A stretch of 64,000 nucleotides of DNA from Thiogranum sp. (GTDB lineage Bacteria > Pseudomonadota > Gammaproteobacteria > DSM-19610): assembly GCA_024102665.1 (NCBI GenBank), contig JAGFJP010000159.1, forward strand, positions 59,412 to 123,411, given 5' to 3'. This document shows positions 16,581-26,382 of this stretch, in pieces. How positions within the stretch are numbered: position 1 is the first letter of the stretch; every line of letters begins with the position of its first letter. The notes beneath the pieces are model-generated. The model had not been told where the DNA came from and made no database searches. It saw only the letters and a program-made list of their open reading frames with translations. A program made the translations under genes and the position numbers.

Positions 16581-18149
16581 ATGTCGAAACAAAAGACAAC
16601 TCGAATCAACATATACAGATTGCGACTACCCTCTTTGTTTGAAGACCTCGATCCATCAAGGAAAGGTTATCAACTCGAATATAGCGACGATCAGACAAAG
16701 CTCTTTGTCCATCCCGGGAGGAATGCAACTCCCGCATGGGTTGACTATATGAGGCCACTGCTAAGTAGGGATACCAGCTCCATAGAAAACCGAAGCAGTG
16801 GCTTTATTCTCATGAAGCGCCACGGAGGAAATCTTTATGCGCTAACAGGCGGATACGGTTACACGGAAATTCGTGAGGCTGTACTAGACGATTTTGGGCT
16901 TCAGCTTGCTTTACGCATGCTGGACGAAACTGGTATCGCAAGTATAAAGCAGCGGTCGCTAAAAGGTTCAGTTCGCCAGATTATGCGGGCCGTATCTGGA
17001 TATGACCCCCTTTTTGACTCCGAGAACTACAATCGAATACTTGATGGTTTAGAGGGTAAGGTAAATTTCGAAGGGCGTCAGTTCAGGGTTATGGGGCGGT
17101 CCTCGGTTGTGCTGCGGACTGAGCGACCGATCGACAGGTTAAATGAAGTACTTGATGAGCTAGAAGACATTATTGGCAAAGAACCCAAAGTGACTTTCCC
17201 GCGTTCATACGAAGAGGTGATAGAAGGTGGGTTAATCCAACGCTTGGAAGACGATCTGCTTCAATCTGTGCGAAAGTTTTGGCGTGGAGAGTCGGATCGC
17301 GATCAGATTTATCTTGAGTTCTCAGATCCGCTTGTTCAATTCAGATGTGAGAAATTCAAGGTGAAATATGATCGACGGTCAATAGAGGCTGAAGAGTTTG
17401 ACCTGGAGATTATTCGAGATGCCCTAAAGGAAAAGGGGGCGCGCGAACCGGAGACACTTCAAGCTTTGGCAAACTTTCGTGTTACCGGTGTAAACGAGTT
17501 TAACTTCAATGAGTTCGAAAACTGCACTTTTGCTCGATTGATAGTTTACGAAACTTCTGTGGACGGCAGGCACTACATAAGATTTGGAAATAGATGGTAC
17601 ACAATATTGGACGATGTGCAGGCATTCCTCGATCAAGAGCTATCTAGAGTCACGGTTGACTCGTCTCTACTTCCTGAATGGGATAAAAATCTGAACAACA
17701 CCGAGAATGAATATAACAAGTGGGTCGCCGAACAGTACGGTTGGCATTGCTTGGATGCAGATCTTGTGCATCTGCCAAACCGTTCAAAAATTGAGCTATG
17801 CGATCTACTGGATTCTGACAATATCAGATTGGTTCACGTCAAAGAAACTTGGGGAGCTAAATCGGCCTATCTTTTCGCCCAAGGCGTAACGGCCGCCGAG
17901 TTTTATAATAACTCTAAGGAGTTTAGGGATAAGTGCGATGAAAAGTGGCCTGGGCTCCTTCCTGAGCCATCCGCGAATGTAACCATTGTTTTTGCAATCG
18001 CTGATTCTCGATCGCGCCAATCAACATTCCCACTGAACCTTACCTACTTTGGAAAGCTCAGTTGTTATAACGCGGTGTCAGCTTTGAGGGCGCATGGGTT
18101 TAACGTGGTGCTGGCTCCAGTCGGAGTGACCGACAGGGGAGATAGGTAA
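16581..18149 (+). CDS. TIGR04141/DUF6119-type sporadically distributed protein
   Basis: A protein of 522 residues. It shows features I associate with the TIGR04141 (DUF6119) family: LYALTGGYGYTEIREAV near residue 90, then DDFGLQLALRML and a IKQRSLKGSVRQIMRAVSGY-like segment, and conserved C-terminal strands. ATG 16581 is preferred to ATG 16578 because GGAGAGG would abut the first. The family occurs patchily in genomic islands and its biochemical role is unknown to me. Here it follows an XRE-metallopeptidase pair and a restriction-like operon, so a defence role is plausible but not shown. Confidence 0.7.
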   Translation: MSKQKTTRINIYRLRLPSLFEDLDPSRKGYQLEYSDDQTKLFVHPGRNATPAWVDYMRPLLSRDTSSIENRSSGFILMKRHGGNLYALTGGYGYTEIREAVLDDFGLQLALRMLDETGIASIKQRSLKGSVRQIMRAVSGYDPLFDSENYNRILDGLEGKVNFEGRQFRVMGRSSVVLRTERPIDRLNEVLDELEDIIGKEPKVTFPRSYEEVIEGGLIQRLEDDLLQSVRKFWRGESDRDQIYLEFSDPLVQFRCEKFKVKYDRRSIEAEEFDLEIIRDALKEKGAREPETLQALANFRVTGVNEFNFNEFENCTFARLIVYETSVDGRHYIRFGNRWYTILDDVQAFLDQELSRVTVDSSLLPEWDKNLNNTENEYNKWVAEQYGWHCLDADLVHLPNRSKIELCDLLDSDNIRLVHVKETWGAKSAYLFAQGVTAAEFYNNSKEFRDKCDEKWPGLLPEPSANVTIVFAIADSRSRQSTFPLNLTYFGKLSCYNAVSALRAHGFNVVLAPVGVTDRGDR

Positions 18150-18592
18150 CAAGGATGTCCGAGGACATGGGTTACACCTTGTGGCGCTTGAGTCCGCAAA
18201 TTTTGTCCTCGGTGCGCATGTGGCGTTTGTGCAGTCGCCCAAGTTTAAGCGGCCTAGCAGACGTTCGATGAATGCAGTGGGAATGCCCGCTTTGGGTCGA
18301 TTCCCGCCTGTTGCCCACTGCTGATACGAGCCTCCGCCAATGGTTCTTGCCTATCGGATGGTTCAATCCAGCATCTGCGCCGAAGAAGCGACGAGATCGA
18401 TTATGTGGTAAAAATATGGAATGGCGGTCAAGAAGCTTGACGCGGGCAAGGGCGTGACCATTCGAATCTTGGCAGCAACTGTAAAGGTCGCACATCAACG
18501 CAATGTAGCGCATGCACATGCGCTGCGCTAATCGAGGCAAGATGCATCGATTCACGCATGCGAAAACGGCGAACGGATTCGCTATACGATGC
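18150..18592. other. Intergenic, no gene recognised
   Basis: About 440 bp. Overlapping frames on both strands lack good starts and domain content. It contains a CCGCTTTGGGTCGATT-type stretch near 18287, similar to non-coding sequence near 53087. Confidence 0.4.
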
Positions 18593-18799
18593 ATGAGTAA
18601 GTCAGAACACGAACTAACGGTCAGCATTGAAGACATCGCTGCCCCCGCGGACCTCGCGAAGCTCGATGCCGCACTCGATGTGCTCGGCGATGTGGTACGT
18701 CAGCTGGTCGCCGAGGGCGAACTGTCAGGCTCCTACGTTCTCAGAATCTCCGGTGGGCGTGCCGAATCGGATCAGGATGGTGGCACGGAGCGCCACTGA
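18593..18799 (+). CDS. Small acidic hypothetical protein
   Basis: A 68-residue frame beginning MSKSEHELTVSIEDIAAPAD, then an amphipathic helix (LAKLDAALDVLGDVVRQLVA). Composition is coding-like with normal codon use. No family is recognised. The longer frame from 18512 has an unlikely N-terminus, so I prefer ATG 18593. Confidence 0.45.
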   Translation: MSKSEHELTVSIEDIAAPADLAKLDAALDVLGDVVRQLVAEGELSGSYVLRISGGRAESDQDGGTERH

Positions 18800-19125
18800 T
18801 TGCATGGCAGGTGCGTTACTCCAGTGGGTGCAGGTAGTCCATCGACCAAACCGCTTCAAGTGCAGCAGTGCATTGGCGGCCGTGGTGTCGGCCGCGGCCG
18901 CTGCGAGTGGTATCGGGCGGCGGCCAGGCATGACGATGGTCACGGTCGAAGCGGCTGAAGGGGGTGGTGATTAGCCACTATTCACTCCTTGTCAATGGAT
19001 TGTGGTTAGCCCGGAAGCGGTGTGTCGCCACCCGCTGTTGGGCTGCTCCTCATCAGCCGCTATTCAGCTCTACGTCGAGGAGCGACTCTCGTCGGAGAAA
19101 GGGATTCGCTTTCGCAACTTTCACT
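18800..19125. other. Intergenic, no gene recognised
   Basis: About 325 bp. Frames on both strands are short and of unusual composition. I see no repeat, promoter or terminator that I can support. Confidence 0.35.
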
Positions 19126-19344
19126 TCAGGGCTTCTCAGCCTGCTCGGCGAGCCACCGCCTTTGCCACATAGCCTGAAATTCCGCCAACTCGTAGCGGTA
19201 GGCTTCAAAACCTTCAGTTTCTGCCAAATCCCAGTAGGGACCTTCAAGCCATTCCTTTTTAAGTTGTTCAACCGCGTCGCGCAATGTCTTCACACCATGC
19301 ATCTGGGAAATCGTCGGGTGACCATGGTAACGACAGGGCCGCAT
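19126..19344 (-). CDS. Small hypothetical protein
   Basis: A 72-residue frame from ATG 19344, with a Trp- and Tyr-rich C-terminal half (EWLEGPYWDLAETEGFEAYR, then FQAMWQRRWLAEQ). It looks coding, but no family is recognised. It overlaps the frame at 19268-19474 by 77 nt in another phase. The two may be separate overlapping genes or one gene broken by a frameshift. Confidence 0.45.
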   Translation of the reverse strand: MRPCRYHGHPTISQMHGVKTLRDAVEQLKKEWLEGPYWDLAETEGFEAYRYELAEFQAMWQRRWLAEQAEKP

Positions 19345-19474
19345 GTGGCTTGAGCGTCTGTATCTGTCCAGATCCCTGCGGGGCAAGCTGGATGATGATG
19401 TCATCGGCAACAAGAGCCCCCTTGATGAGAAGTGTCAACCGATGCCGAGCTCGGGGCTCCGTCGGAAGTCCCAT
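19268..19474 (-). CDS. Small hypothetical protein, overlaps the next frame
   Basis: A 68-residue frame (LLIKGALVADDIIIQLAPQG in its middle) with coding-like composition and an acidic C-terminus. It overlaps the downstream small gene by 77 nt. No family is recognised. See the neighbouring entry for the frameshift alternative. Confidence 0.35.
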   Translation of the reverse strand: MGLPTEPRARHRLTLLIKGALVADDIIIQLAPQGSGQIQTLKPHAALSLPWSPDDFPDAWCEDIARRG

Positions 19475-19599
19475 ATTCGAATGCTTTGCAGCTGCTTACT
19501 TTCTCCCGAGGAGCAGTATTCGACTCAGCGGAGAATTATGGTACTTTAATCTCCTGCCACAGGGAGTGGCCGATTCACAAATGAACAAGGAGGAGTCCC

Positions 19600-19812
19600 A
19601 TGCTAATTCTCACGCGCCGCGTAGGCGAAACTCTCTTTATCAATCTCGCTGGAACGGTGGATCCCGCTACTCCCGTCGGTGAGCTGTTCACCGAAGGCTC
19701 GATCGAAGTTGCTATTCTGGGCGTGAAGGGGAATCAAGTCCGGGTTGGCTTGCAAGCCTCGAAGCAGTTTAATATCGTGCGAGAAGAGCTAGTACAGCCG
19801 TCATCCGGCTGA
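19600..19812 (+). CDS. csrA: CsrA-family RNA-binding protein with an inserted loop
   Basis: A 70-residue protein. It starts [14 protein letters not shown] as canonical CsrA does and resumes with [17 protein letters not shown], ending VREEL. Between strands 1 and 2 about 12-15 extra residues (around [18 protein letters not shown]) replace the usual short turn. The RNA-binding residues of strand 1 (LTRR) and of the C-terminal strand (VREE) remain. AAGGAGGAG precedes the ATG by 5 nt and contains GGA motifs, the site type CsrA recognises, so autoregulation is likely. CsrA dimers repress translation by covering ribosome sites. This is an accessory paralogue rather than the housekeeping copy. Confidence 0.85.
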   Translation: MLILTRRVGETLFINLAGTVDPATPVGELFTEGSIEVAILGVKGNQVRVGLQASKQFNIVREELVQPSSG

Positions 19813-19872
19813 AAACACCGGAAATCTATACTAGCTCTGTCGAGTCGGCTTCCATTGCGAACGGGGGATCAC

Positions 19873-20982
19873 ATGCGCTGGTGTATTTCGGTAATACTGG
19901 TCGGCCTCACACTCTGTTTAGGCCAGGCGTCATATGGCGCAGTCGTGACACCGTCGGACCGGGTGACGACGCGTCTCAATGTTCGGAGCGAACCCAGCGC
20001 CAGCACCGAAGTCGTCGGCAAGCTCCACCCCGGGGAAGATGCGCTTTTTCTCGAAGCGGTACCGCACTGGTATAAGGTCCGCCTCGATGATGGCCGAGAG
20101 GGCTTCGTCAGCAAGTCATGGTCGGTCAAACTCGATAGTCAACCGGAAGAGCAGTACATCCGCCTCGGAGCCTGGAACATCAAGAAGCTGGGCCATGGAA
20201 GCAGCAAAGACTACTCGCTCGTGAGCCAAATCATTGACGACAATTTCGATGTTGTCGCGATCCTCGAAGTGATGCAGAAGCAGCGTTCGCATCCCGGCTA
20301 TGACGCACTGATGCAGCATCTCGGTGGTGGCTGGGGCGGCTTGGTCACTGACACGCCTCGCCCTAACACGGGTTCGGGTAGTGCCGAGTATTACGCGATT
20401 CTGTACAGAGAAGGGACGGTGCGCCCGTGCGCTGGCTGGACAGCTTTGAAATATTACCCGGACAATGATGGCGGCGACCATAGTGCCGGTCCTGACCGGT
20501 TTGCAAGAGAGCCTGCGTACGGCTGTTTTGAGGCGGGTGTCGACTCCGGCACCGTGGGCGTCGATTTCCTGCTGGCGGCCTACCACGCAACCTGGGCGGA
20601 AGGGAATGAAGATGAAATTGTGGATGAAGTTTCGAATCTGTCGGATGTTTTCACAGTCATGGCGCAGGCGAAGCCAAGTGAGGGGGATTTGCTAGTTGTA
20701 GGTGATTTCAATTTGATTCCTGCGATCCTGCACGGCGCTTTGGACGATTCCGATCGTACCGAGGGTTCCGGATCGACGCTGAATAGCAACGGCGATCGTA
20801 CGACGAATCTTTATGACCACGTCGTGCTTCACGATGAAGCGGCGACATCGGAGATGGTCGGAAATGCTGTGGTATTGAATCGGGTCGGCATGGCGGCCAC
20901 ACCAAAACACTTCTACCAGATGGTGAGCGATCACCTGCCGGTAATGGTGAGAGTTCGTAGCTCGGGACCAGATGACGACTAG
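19873..20982 (+). CDS. Secreted SH3-domain endonuclease/exonuclease/phosphatase protein
   Basis: A 369-residue protein with a signal peptide (MRWCISVILVGLTLCLGQAS, cleaved near residue 23). A bacterial SH3 domain follows (TTRLNVRSEPSASTEVVGKL; about residues 35-90), then an EEP-fold domain: LGAWNIKKLG, VVAILEVMQ with the metal-binding Glu, VVGDFNLIP, and SDHLPVMV at the C-terminus. These match the DNase I-like catalytic motifs. ATG 19873 fits the signal peptide better than the upstream TTG. It probably acts in the periplasm or outside the cell on nucleic acid or a phosphodiester. Confidence 0.8.
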   Translation: MRWCISVILVGLTLCLGQASYGAVVTPSDRVTTRLNVRSEPSASTEVVGKLHPGEDALFLEAVPHWYKVRLDDGREGFVSKSWSVKLDSQPEEQYIRLGAWNIKKLGHGSSKDYSLVSQIIDDNFDVVAILEVMQKQRSHPGYDALMQHLGGGWGGLVTDTPRPNTGSGSAEYYAILYREGTVRPCAGWTALKYYPDNDGGDHSAGPDRFAREPAYGCFEAGVDSGTVGVDFLLAAYHATWAEGNEDEIVDEVSNLSDVFTVMAQAKPSEGDLLVVGDFNLIPAILHGALDDSDRTEGSGSTLNSNGDRTTNLYDHVVLHDEAATSEMVGNAVVLNRVGMAATPKHFYQMVSDHLPVMVRVRSSGPDDD

Positions 20983-21118
20983 TTCCATCCATTGACGGCC
21001 AGAAGGAATGCAAAACGCATATGCGCTTACGGAAGTCGGTGCTCGGAATAGCTCAAGCGGTAGGAACATTCTTTAGCTAGAGCGATCTGACGTTCAGGAC
21101 GCTGACTTGCATCTCCGG

Positions 21119-21319
21119 ATGGCTAGATTTGGCGAAAGATTCGAAGAAGACGCCCCGGGTGCGCCGGAGGCAATCCAGCGTGCTGTACTCGAAGCTGCTA
21201 TGAAGGCTGCTCTGCGTTTCGAGCGCCACTATGGAAAAGAGAGCCTGGAACCGTGGAACGACTTTCAAGTGGGGTATGATCAACGGCAAGCTTTCACACT
21301 TCAGTGGGTTTTTGGGTGA
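21119..21319 (+). CDS. Small hypothetical protein
   Basis: A 66-residue frame starting MARFGERFEEDAPGAPEAIQ with a central amphipathic helix (LEAAMKAALRFERHYGKESL). It has coding-like composition but no known domain. It lies between the EEP protein and a membrane protein, with no clear operon link. Confidence 0.4.
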   Translation: MARFGERFEEDAPGAPEAIQRAVLEAAMKAALRFERHYGKESLEPWNDFQVGYDQRQAFTLQWVFG

Positions 21320-21438
21320 CGAGTGGAATATGCTTGATACCTGAGTGGCGCGCGGAGTCGAGGAGGCGCTGTGTCATTTGTCTTTGCACAGCGGAGCCTG
21401 CCATTTGGGTTTGGTACGATTATTAGTCGCTGGTTCAA

Positions 21439-22206
21439 ATGATGGAATATTTAGCCGCTGTATTATCGTTTGTCGTCGCGCTTGTCGGGGTGCACGGAAA
21501 TACTTGGAACGCGCGGGCGAGGGGGATGCGCAAGCTGACAAGGACCGGCTGGATTACCGCTGCATGTGCGGTGGCAACCCTCGCACTAGCCATTACTGCT
21601 GTGACGATTAGAAGCGTTGAGGAACGGATCCTCAAGGAACAACGCAAAACAGTAAACAGGATCGCGGAGATGGAAATCTGTCTTGCCGCTGGCAACCTCA
21701 AGGTTGTGTTTGATGTATTGGCTTCGACTGCTAGGGACGAAAAAACTGTGGATGGCGCGGATATTGGATTTGGATTTTCAACGTTGGCTGAATCGAAGAC
21801 GATCCGGGCAATCGAAAAGCTCAATCTTCTCGATAATCGACCTGCTAGGAGTGAAGTCGGAGATGATCGACCACTGAAGGAGTTTATAACGACGTACGCG
21901 ACCAATTTTATTGCGCAAACAAACATGGCCCTTGCGAAATATAGTACTTTCTTGGATCGAGAGCTCATACTGAATGCCACTTGGTTAACCAATCACAATC
22001 TCGTACGACGTTTGGCTGTTACTGGCGAGCAGGCGAATCAGGTAGAGAAAGCAGGTGGAGAGACGTATCCCGGACTGTGGTCGTATGAGCGGTTAGGCTA
22101 CTCCGAGGTGCTTTCCTTACTAGAAGAGATGCTCCGGATGAGCGGCGGTAATGAAACTGGACTGGTATGTGAAACGCCGGAATTTTTTAAGCGCAAAGGC
22201 GACTGA
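21439..22206 (+). CDS. Membrane-anchored hypothetical protein
   Basis: A 255-residue protein with two N-terminal membrane segments (LAAVLSFVVALVGVHG, about residues 4-20, and WITAACAVATLALAITAVTI, about 38-57) and a soluble helical remainder. Start may be the first or the second of two adjacent ATGs. No domain is recognised. It converges on the large lipoprotein gene. Confidence 0.6.
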   Translation: MMEYLAAVLSFVVALVGVHGNTWNARARGMRKLTRTGWITAACAVATLALAITAVTIRSVEERILKEQRKTVNRIAEMEICLAAGNLKVVFDVLASTARDEKTVDGADIGFGFSTLAESKTIRAIEKLNLLDNRPARSEVGDDRPLKEFITTYATNFIAQTNMALAKYSTFLDRELILNATWLTNHNLVRRLAVTGEQANQVEKAGGETYPGLWSYERLGYSEVLSLLEEMLRMSGGNETGLVCETPEFFKRKGD

Positions 22207-22325
22207 TAATGCGTCAGCCTGCCGTTTAGCGGTGTGGCATCGCTCAAAAAGCCTTTGACTCCGCTATTGCGTTACGCTGAAAGCAACGAAAGATCAACGA
22301 TCACTCGGGATTCCAATGGTAAGCG

Positions 22326-25300
22326 TTAGGGTGCGGAACATATCGGTTTAACAGCTATGCTGTGAATCTGTTTTCGGTTTGCGTTCAATAATCGGAGAGA
22401 CATAGTGCCTGTCGGAGCCGCTGTTAACACTGGTAAGTTGGTAAACGAAACGAAAGCGGATTGGTTTCCCGGGTTGTGGGACGTTGTTGCTTGGATGCCC
22501 AGCCATTCGACGTAAGCGATCTTGTCCATGCCGCCTTTCTGGCGGCTGAGCGTAATCGAAGCAATCTTTTGGCAAACATCCATGGTGTTGTCACCAAAAG
22601 TCGACGACATTGCGATCTCGCCAGGTTCATAAGAAACAGCGTCACTCGAATTGGCATCTTTGCATTGATTCGGATCTGTGATGATTTCGATGTCTGTCGT
22701 AACCAAACCATTTTTGCCTACCACTACAAATGGAATTTTGTGAAGTCCCTGCCAATTGGATAAGGAAAGGTTGTTGGCGTTGAATTTCAACACCGTGTAG
22801 GCGCTCTTGCTCTTGGATTTCTCGTTTATGTTCTCTTTTTCATAGGTATGGATCACGTAGGCGGGATATGTGTTTCCGCCAAGCCGCACGTTGTATGGTT
22901 CCTGGCTACTTTCAAGGTACTTGGCATCGGTCTTCAACGGGAGATCTCGGATGTTCGCGACGAAGGTTACGTCGCCTGACAAGCATGACGGAAGTTTATT
23001 TGGAACTATCGATTCAAGCGCGAACTGGGGTTGCCTTGGTTTGGGTGCTGCCGTATCTACGCATGCGTCTTCCGCAAATATGCCAGTAATTGGTAAGGGG
23101 TATTCGTCAGAACCGTCGCGTGTCCAGACAACCAGATTTACGGTATTGCTTCCGTTGGCTCGATGCTTGAGATCCGACGTTACGAAAGTCGCTTCGATAC
23201 CTTCCATGTCGGGGAGAACGCGAATGGATCCCTCCGTGGCACTAATGCCATCTAGGTACACCTCTGTACTCCTCCACACGTTTGCACCGTAAATTAGGAC
23301 ACGGGCATTGTTACGGCAAATTGTGACGTTTGGAGGTTCCACGTGCGCAATATGCGTGACTTGCAAGGTCTTTCCGAGTAGTTGCTTCGAGATAAAGTTC
23401 GTCAGTCCATCAAAATCGGAACGGGTATGTGTAAGCTGTACCGGTATTGGTGTAACGTGAGACGGACTAAGTACAATGACCCCTTCGCTGTGCCAGTTTC
23501 CGACCCATGCGGATTCAAGCTTTAACTCGATATGGGGCCACCAGCCAGGTGCGGAGATGTCAGCTGTGACATCCTGCCGACTCAGTTCTTGACGCAATTC
23601 AAGTTGATTTGTTTCTGGGTTGAGTTGAAGCTTCGGGCCGAAAATCCATCCGAAGTGCGGTACTTGTATCGAGCCAGAAGGGTTCGCGGCATGGGCCACG
23701 GCGTCCGTATGAGACCCGGAGAAGCCGACTACAATCGGAGCGTTTTCCCTTGCTTGGATTTTGCCAGCTGCTGTTCGGGCAAGCCCGATGCCGCCGTCGG
23801 CACTGAGACCGGAGGAAGGGGTCTTCGCCGCAAGCGCTAAACCGAATTCGAAAGCATCGGCGGCAGAGGCAATTGTTGAGATTCGCTGAGTGCGGACTCC
23901 CGGGGCAGTCGCATAGGCATGGGCGTCACCATCGAATGTGAAACTGCCAGAGAATCCCTCGCGAAAGAGTTTATCGCAGCTGTTTTCATCTTTAATTACA
24001 GCACGGCAAAAATCATCAGGTGGTGGCGGCAGAGGTATACTTTGTGCCTGAAGCGATGCGAGTGTAAGGGATTTCGGGGATCTTCCATGACCAATACGAC
24101 AGCTAGGCAATACCATATCTCCTTGGTTGCCTCCAGTGGCATTGTGACTCGCCCAAAGCCGCAGCAACCGTCGGGATGCGTTCGAAGTTACTTCGAAATC
24201 CTCTATGGCTCTATTTAACATCGCGCGTTGATTTTTGCCCAGGTTGGCGCGGCGCATTGCCCCTTCAGCGGCCTTCGATACCGCTGGTGCAAGCAACTGA
24301 TACTGAGTGGCGATATTGAACGCTTTCTTAGGAGGATATAGCCTTTTAAGGGACTGGAGATTCATGTCGCTCAGTATCGTTGCGGCTCTGTTCGCGGCTT
24401 CCTGCTCTGTTACTTTGTTTTCTTCTATCAATTTGAGCAAATGTTCGATCTGATAATGACGTTCAACTTGGGACTGTTTCTCAGGGGGCAAGTCAAGCTG
24501 ATTTAAAGCGTCGAGCGGCGAAACGTTGTTCGCTTTGATGATTCTGTCTAGCTGGGCGGTGACGCTCTTCGATACAGGACCATTCACGTTCTGGACAATC
24601 GAGAGTATATCGTGCCATCCCGTGGCTCTAGTCAATTTGTCGTAAGTGTCGGTATTAACGTCCTGAATGCCTGCGGAGCAATAGCCGTCCGAAACGTCAC
24701 GGTCAAACCTAAAAAAATCATCAAGCTCTTTCCTATGATTTTCGTCATGAATGTCGAGCCGCTCCGTCCTGCGAACGATCGCGGTCAGAAACACATCCTC
24801 GAGTCCGGTCAGTCCCGCAGAAACGAGGCTTCCGCTGCCCGGAGGGACCGCGAGCACTACGGAGCCGCACATGTTTTCGAAGGCGATACGCGTGCCCGAT
24901 GAGCGTCGGCAAGGATCAAATGATGTCGGTTCGGTGAGGCTGAAGTATACGCGTGCAATATCAAATAGACCTGTACCGGCTCCAAGCAGTTCGTAACGTA
25001 CATCGCCAAGACTATTTCGATTCGAGGCGGATTTCGCTGTCTCACGTTCATTTAGACGGTATGTTAAATGCGCGAGCCATTCAAGGTACAGCTTGGTCAC
25101 GCTGGATTGATCTACTGGAGGGCTGTTAATTGTATATCGTACAGCGGCCCATTTGTCTTTCTTTTGGCCAGGCAGCACTGTCGCTGAAAACTGCATGCGA
25201 AACAGAGAATTTCCGCCTTTGTCATGCAGATCATCAAGATTGTTCTCCGCGATTGAAGATCGGATAGTCCGGCGATAGGCCTGGCGCGCCGAAAAGTCGG

Positions 25301-26267
25301 CTTCGGGACTGATGTTGACTTCAACATCGCGTGCGGGAGCAATGCTGCTGCTCGCCAGCAGGTCGATAAGCCCAGACAACTTTGTGTTGAGTTGTGCTAG
25401 CACGTCAGTGTAATTGGCGCTGGTGATATTGATACTCTGTAGATCGCGCGTGAGGAGAGTTGGGTCGGTTAGCATTGAAAGTCCAGAACCATTTGCGGCG
25501 CTTGGAGCGGGTACTGTGGGCGCAGTCGAGCTGTACTCTGGTAAAGGCTCCAAAACGCTATCTGTAGTCGCGACCGCGGTCGGTTCCGAGGCCCCCGTTG
25601 CATCGTTTTCACTAGGGCTGGCAGATTTGTTTGTTTTACCACGGTTCGCATTGATCTGTGAGCGAAGGCGATCGGTCTCATATTGCTGGCGCATGAGTTC
25701 GAATCGGAGTTTCTTTAGGGTGATTTGGTCTTGCAGTTGCGCTTGCGCAAGTTGGTTTCGCAGAAGTTCTTCCTCGCGTTCGGCCTTCAGCGCATTTACC
25801 GCTTGTGTTTGTTCGAGTCGATCACTTTCGAAACCTTCTTGCAGTTGTGTCTGCGCTGCCGCCGCCCGCAAGCGGGTCAGATTGAGCTGTTGAGCCGACC
25901 GCGATAAGGCCAGCTCCTGCAAGTATTGCTCACGAGCGGATTCGTCATAGGCGAGGCCGAGTCTCGCTGACAATGCCGAAATATTCAGCAGTTCTCGGCG
26001 TAGCTCAGATTCGAACCGGACATCTTTACTTTCTTGAAGTTTTTGGTGGAGGTAAGTGTCTTCGTCGCGGCGATCATTGATTAGCGTTTCGCGTGCAAAG
26101 ATCGTCGGATAGCTCATCTGAACATCGGCGAAGTGGTCGCGCGAAGTCTTACTGAAACGATCTTCGTTAATATCTGCGACGCGTACCGCGTATGGGCGTG
26201 GGCATCCGTTCAACGACAACACAGATGCACATACGAACAAAAAACGAGCGATGCGGAAGCCATTCAT
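22326..26267 (-). CDS. Giant lipoprotein, unknown function
   Basis: A 1313-residue protein. A signal peptide ends in a lipobox (SVLSLNGC, Cys22), so it is probably an outer-membrane or periplasmic lipoprotein. Residues about 75-215 form a Gln/Glu/Leu-rich coiled coil. A Ser/Thr/Pro-rich linker follows (about 220-275). The rest is mixed, and the C-terminal 450 residues appear beta-rich with repeated IPT/Ig-like features (VLIYGANVWRSTEVYLDGIS). I recognise no enzymatic motif. It follows the patatin gene of the CBASS operon by 115 bp on the same strand, but I cannot say it is cotranscribed. It could span or clamp the envelope, or act in surface or secretion processes. Confidence 0.75.
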   Translation of the reverse strand: MNGFRIARFLFVCASVLSLNGCPRPYAVRVADINEDRFSKTSRDHFADVQMSYPTIFARETLINDRRDEDTYLHQKLQESKDVRFESELRRELLNISALSARLGLAYDESAREQYLQELALSRSAQQLNLTRLRAAAAQTQLQEGFESDRLEQTQAVNALKAEREEELLRNQLAQAQLQDQITLKKLRFELMRQQYETDRLRSQINANRGKTNKSASPSENDATGASEPTAVATTDSVLEPLPEYSSTAPTVPAPSAANGSGLSMLTDPTLLTRDLQSINITSANYTDVLAQLNTKLSGLIDLLASSSIAPARDVEVNISPEADFSARQAYRRTIRSSIAENNLDDLHDKGGNSLFRMQFSATVLPGQKKDKWAAVRYTINSPPVDQSSVTKLYLEWLAHLTYRLNERETAKSASNRNSLGDVRYELLGAGTGLFDIARVYFSLTEPTSFDPCRRSSGTRIAFENMCGSVVLAVPPGSGSLVSAGLTGLEDVFLTAIVRRTERLDIHDENHRKELDDFFRFDRDVSDGYCSAGIQDVNTDTYDKLTRATGWHDILSIVQNVNGPVSKSVTAQLDRIIKANNVSPLDALNQLDLPPEKQSQVERHYQIEHLLKLIEENKVTEQEAANRAATILSDMNLQSLKRLYPPKKAFNIATQYQLLAPAVSKAAEGAMRRANLGKNQRAMLNRAIEDFEVTSNASRRLLRLWASHNATGGNQGDMVLPSCRIGHGRSPKSLTLASLQAQSIPLPPPPDDFCRAVIKDENSCDKLFREGFSGSFTFDGDAHAYATAPGVRTQRISTIASAADAFEFGLALAAKTPSSGLSADGGIGLARTAAGKIQARENAPIVVGFSGSHTDAVAHAANPSGSIQVPHFGWIFGPKLQLNPETNQLELRQELSRQDVTADISAPGWWPHIELKLESAWVGNWHSEGVIVLSPSHVTPIPVQLTHTRSDFDGLTNFISKQLLGKTLQVTHIAHVEPPNVTICRNNARVLIYGANVWRSTEVYLDGISATEGSIRVLPDMEGIEATFVTSDLKHRANGSNTVNLVVWTRDGSDEYPLPITGIFAEDACVDTAAPKPRQPQFALESIVPNKLPSCLSGDVTFVANIRDLPLKTDAKYLESSQEPYNVRLGGNTYPAYVIHTYEKENINEKSKSKSAYTVLKFNANNLSLSNWQGLHKIPFVVVGKNGLVTTDIEIITDPNQCKDANSSDAVSYEPGEIAMSSTFGDNTMDVCQKIASITLSRQKGGMDKIAYVEWLGIQATTSHNPGNQSAFVSFTNLPVLTAAPTGTMSLRLLNANRKQIHSIAVKPICSAP

Positions 26268-26382
26268 TATTGTAGACCCTTCTGATTATTATCCGGACGA
26301 GACAAAAGCTCCTTCGTTTGTCACTATGGGCTCAATGTCACCGTTTCTGGGGTTCCCGATCGATTAGTATAATGGAGGTTTC

